Below, piece by piece: positions 4,731 through 5,537 of a stretch of 5,537 nt of DNA. Position numbers and translations under genes: made by a program. The notes under the pieces are model-generated. The model was not told the DNA's origin. It did not search any database and saw only the letters and a list, made by a program, of their open reading frames with translations. Location: assembly GCA_028291445.1 (NCBI GenBank), contig JAQGIA010000169.1, positions 1 through 5,537 on the forward strand, written 5' to 3'. Origin of the DNA: Belnapia sp. Its GTDB lineage: Bacteria; Pseudomonadota; Alphaproteobacteria; Acetobacterales; Acetobacteraceae. Every line of letters starts with the position of its first letter. Position 1 is the stretch's first letter.

Positions 4731-5537
4731 ATGGCATCCAGCGAATGGGAGATCCCGTCGGACTTGCAGCCTGACCCGACCGACCACGACTTCGACCTCG
4801 ATGAGGTCCTGCGCTCGGTCGTGGGCGTGAAGGCCCTGGTCCCGGCCGATGCCTTCACCGCCCAGAGCCTCGGCACCGAGCGCACCGGCTCCGGCGTGGT
4901 GATCCGGCCGGATGGGCTGATCGCCACCATCGGCTATATCGTGACCGAGGCCGAGACCATCTGGCTGACCACGCATGACGGCCGCGCCATCCCCGGCCAT
5001 GCGCTGGCCTATGATTTCGAAACCGGCTTCGGGCTGATCCAGGCGCTCGGCAAGCTGAACCTGCCCGCCCTGCCGATCGAGACCGGGGATGCCCCGCGCC
5101 CGGGCGATACGGCGGTGCTGGCCAGCGCCGGCGGGCGCAAGCATGCGCTCCGCTGCACCATCGCCGCGCGGCAGGAATTCGCCGGTTATTGGGAGTATCT
5201 GGTGGACGACGCCATCTTCACGGCGCCCGCGCATCCCTCCTGGGGCGGGGCGGGGCTGATCGGCGGGACCGGCAAGCTGATGGGCATCGGCTCCCTCGTC
5301 ATGCAGCAGCAGGATGGCAAGGGCCGCCGGGTCGACCTCAACATGGTGGTGCCGGCCAGCCTGCTGCCGCCGGTACTGGACGACCTGCTGGCCTTCGGCC
5401 GCCCCAACCGCCCGGCGCGGCCCTGGCTCGGCCTCTATGCGGCGGAGGACGAGGAGGGCGTCGTCGTCTCCTCCATGGCCCGCAACGGCCCGGCGCAGAA
5501 GGCCGGGCTGCATGAGGGCGATCGGCTGGTCTCGGTC
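4731..5537 (+). CDS. HtrA-like trypsin-fold protein with PDZ domain, catalytic triad apparently lost; C-terminus beyond window
   Basis: The first 269 residues are visible and the frame is open at the right edge. A trypsin-like S1C/HtrA fold is indicated by GTERTGSGVVIRPDGLI (48-64), the beta-barrel blocks up to about 210, and a PDZ domain starting at RPWLGL (230-235) with GPAQKAGLHEGDRLVSV (253-269). All three catalytic positions differ from active HtrA proteases. The TNAHVV-type His corresponds to Y69 (TIGYIV), the Asp of DxxTDxAL to G99 (DFETGFGLI), and the Ser of GNSGGP to W171 (PSWGGAG). I see no signal peptide; the N-terminus is acidic (DLQPDPTDHDFDLDEV), so a cytoplasmic peptide-binding or regulatory role is more likely than periplasmic proteolysis. 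ATG 4731 has GGAAGG seven bases upstream. Databases may label such proteins S1C serine proteases by fold alone. The minus-strand open frame over this gene is a shadow. Confidence 0.85.
   Translation, partial: MASSEWEIPSDLQPDPTDHDFDLDEVLRSVVGVKALVPADAFTAQSLGTERTGSGVVIRPDGLIATIGYIVTEAETIWLTTHDGRAIPGHALAYDFETGFGLIQALGKLNLPALPIETGDAPRPGDTAVLASAGGRKHALRCTIAARQEFAGYWEYLVDDAIFTAPAHPSWGGAGLIGGTGKLMGIGSLVMQQQDGKGRRVDLNMVVPASLLPPVLDDLLAFGRPNRPARPWLGLYAAEDEEGVVVSSMARNGPAQKAGLHEGDRLVSV

Noticed and set aside
4608..5513. 301-residue open frame on the minus strand opposite the HtrA-like gene
   Set aside because: The plus strand carries recognisable HtrA and PDZ blocks over the same bases; the minus translation has no family features and is rich in Gly, Arg and Ala.
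1..5537. Search for a defence, toxin-antitoxin, CRISPR or mobile-element system
   Set aside because: No pair of small toxin/antitoxin-like genes, repeat-spacer array, integrase, transposase or restriction gene is visible; nfi is a housekeeping repair nuclease and not a defence nuclease in this context.

Overview
The window is very GC-rich, and its coding strands favour G/C at the third codon position. The gene families and the style of the intergenic repeats suggest an alphaproteobacterium, probably near Acetobacteraceae/Rhodospirillales. That is an inference from composition and remembered protein resemblance, not from a marker gene. I see no rRNA, tRNA, CRISPR array, transposase or phage gene.

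Layout, left to right. Six genes lie on the minus strand. The first is the N-terminal part of a D-2-hydroxyacid dehydrogenase, which runs off the left edge. Next is a small two-EF-hand protein with a repetitive linker. Then comes a tightly coupled pair: a DUF423/YgdD-type membrane protein whose stop overlaps the start of an RlmM-type 23S rRNA 2'-O-methyltransferase. Endonuclease V (nfi) follows, and then a ZnuA/TroA-like metal-binding lipocalin-unrelated periplasmic protein. A single plus-strand gene, divergent from the last of these, runs off the right edge. It encodes an HtrA-like trypsin-fold protein with the start of a PDZ domain, in which all three catalytic triad positions appear to be replaced.

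The strongest regulatory signal is a perfect 17-bp AT-rich palindrome (ACGTTATAATATAACGT) ending two bases before the ATG of the metal-binding protein. It looks like a Zur operator and suggests zinc-repressed, possibly leaderless expression. Two intergenic gaps, on either side of nfi, hold palindromic elements that look like dispersed chromosomal repeats.

The genes do not form one pathway. DUF423-rlmM is a conserved neighbourhood (ygdD-rlmM also adjoin in E. coli), and nfi is a separate DNA-repair gene. The metal-binding protein has no permease or ATPase partner here. The features most worth follow-up are the apparent pseudoprotease and the Zur-like box abutting the start codon. No intergenic gap exceeds about 205 bases.
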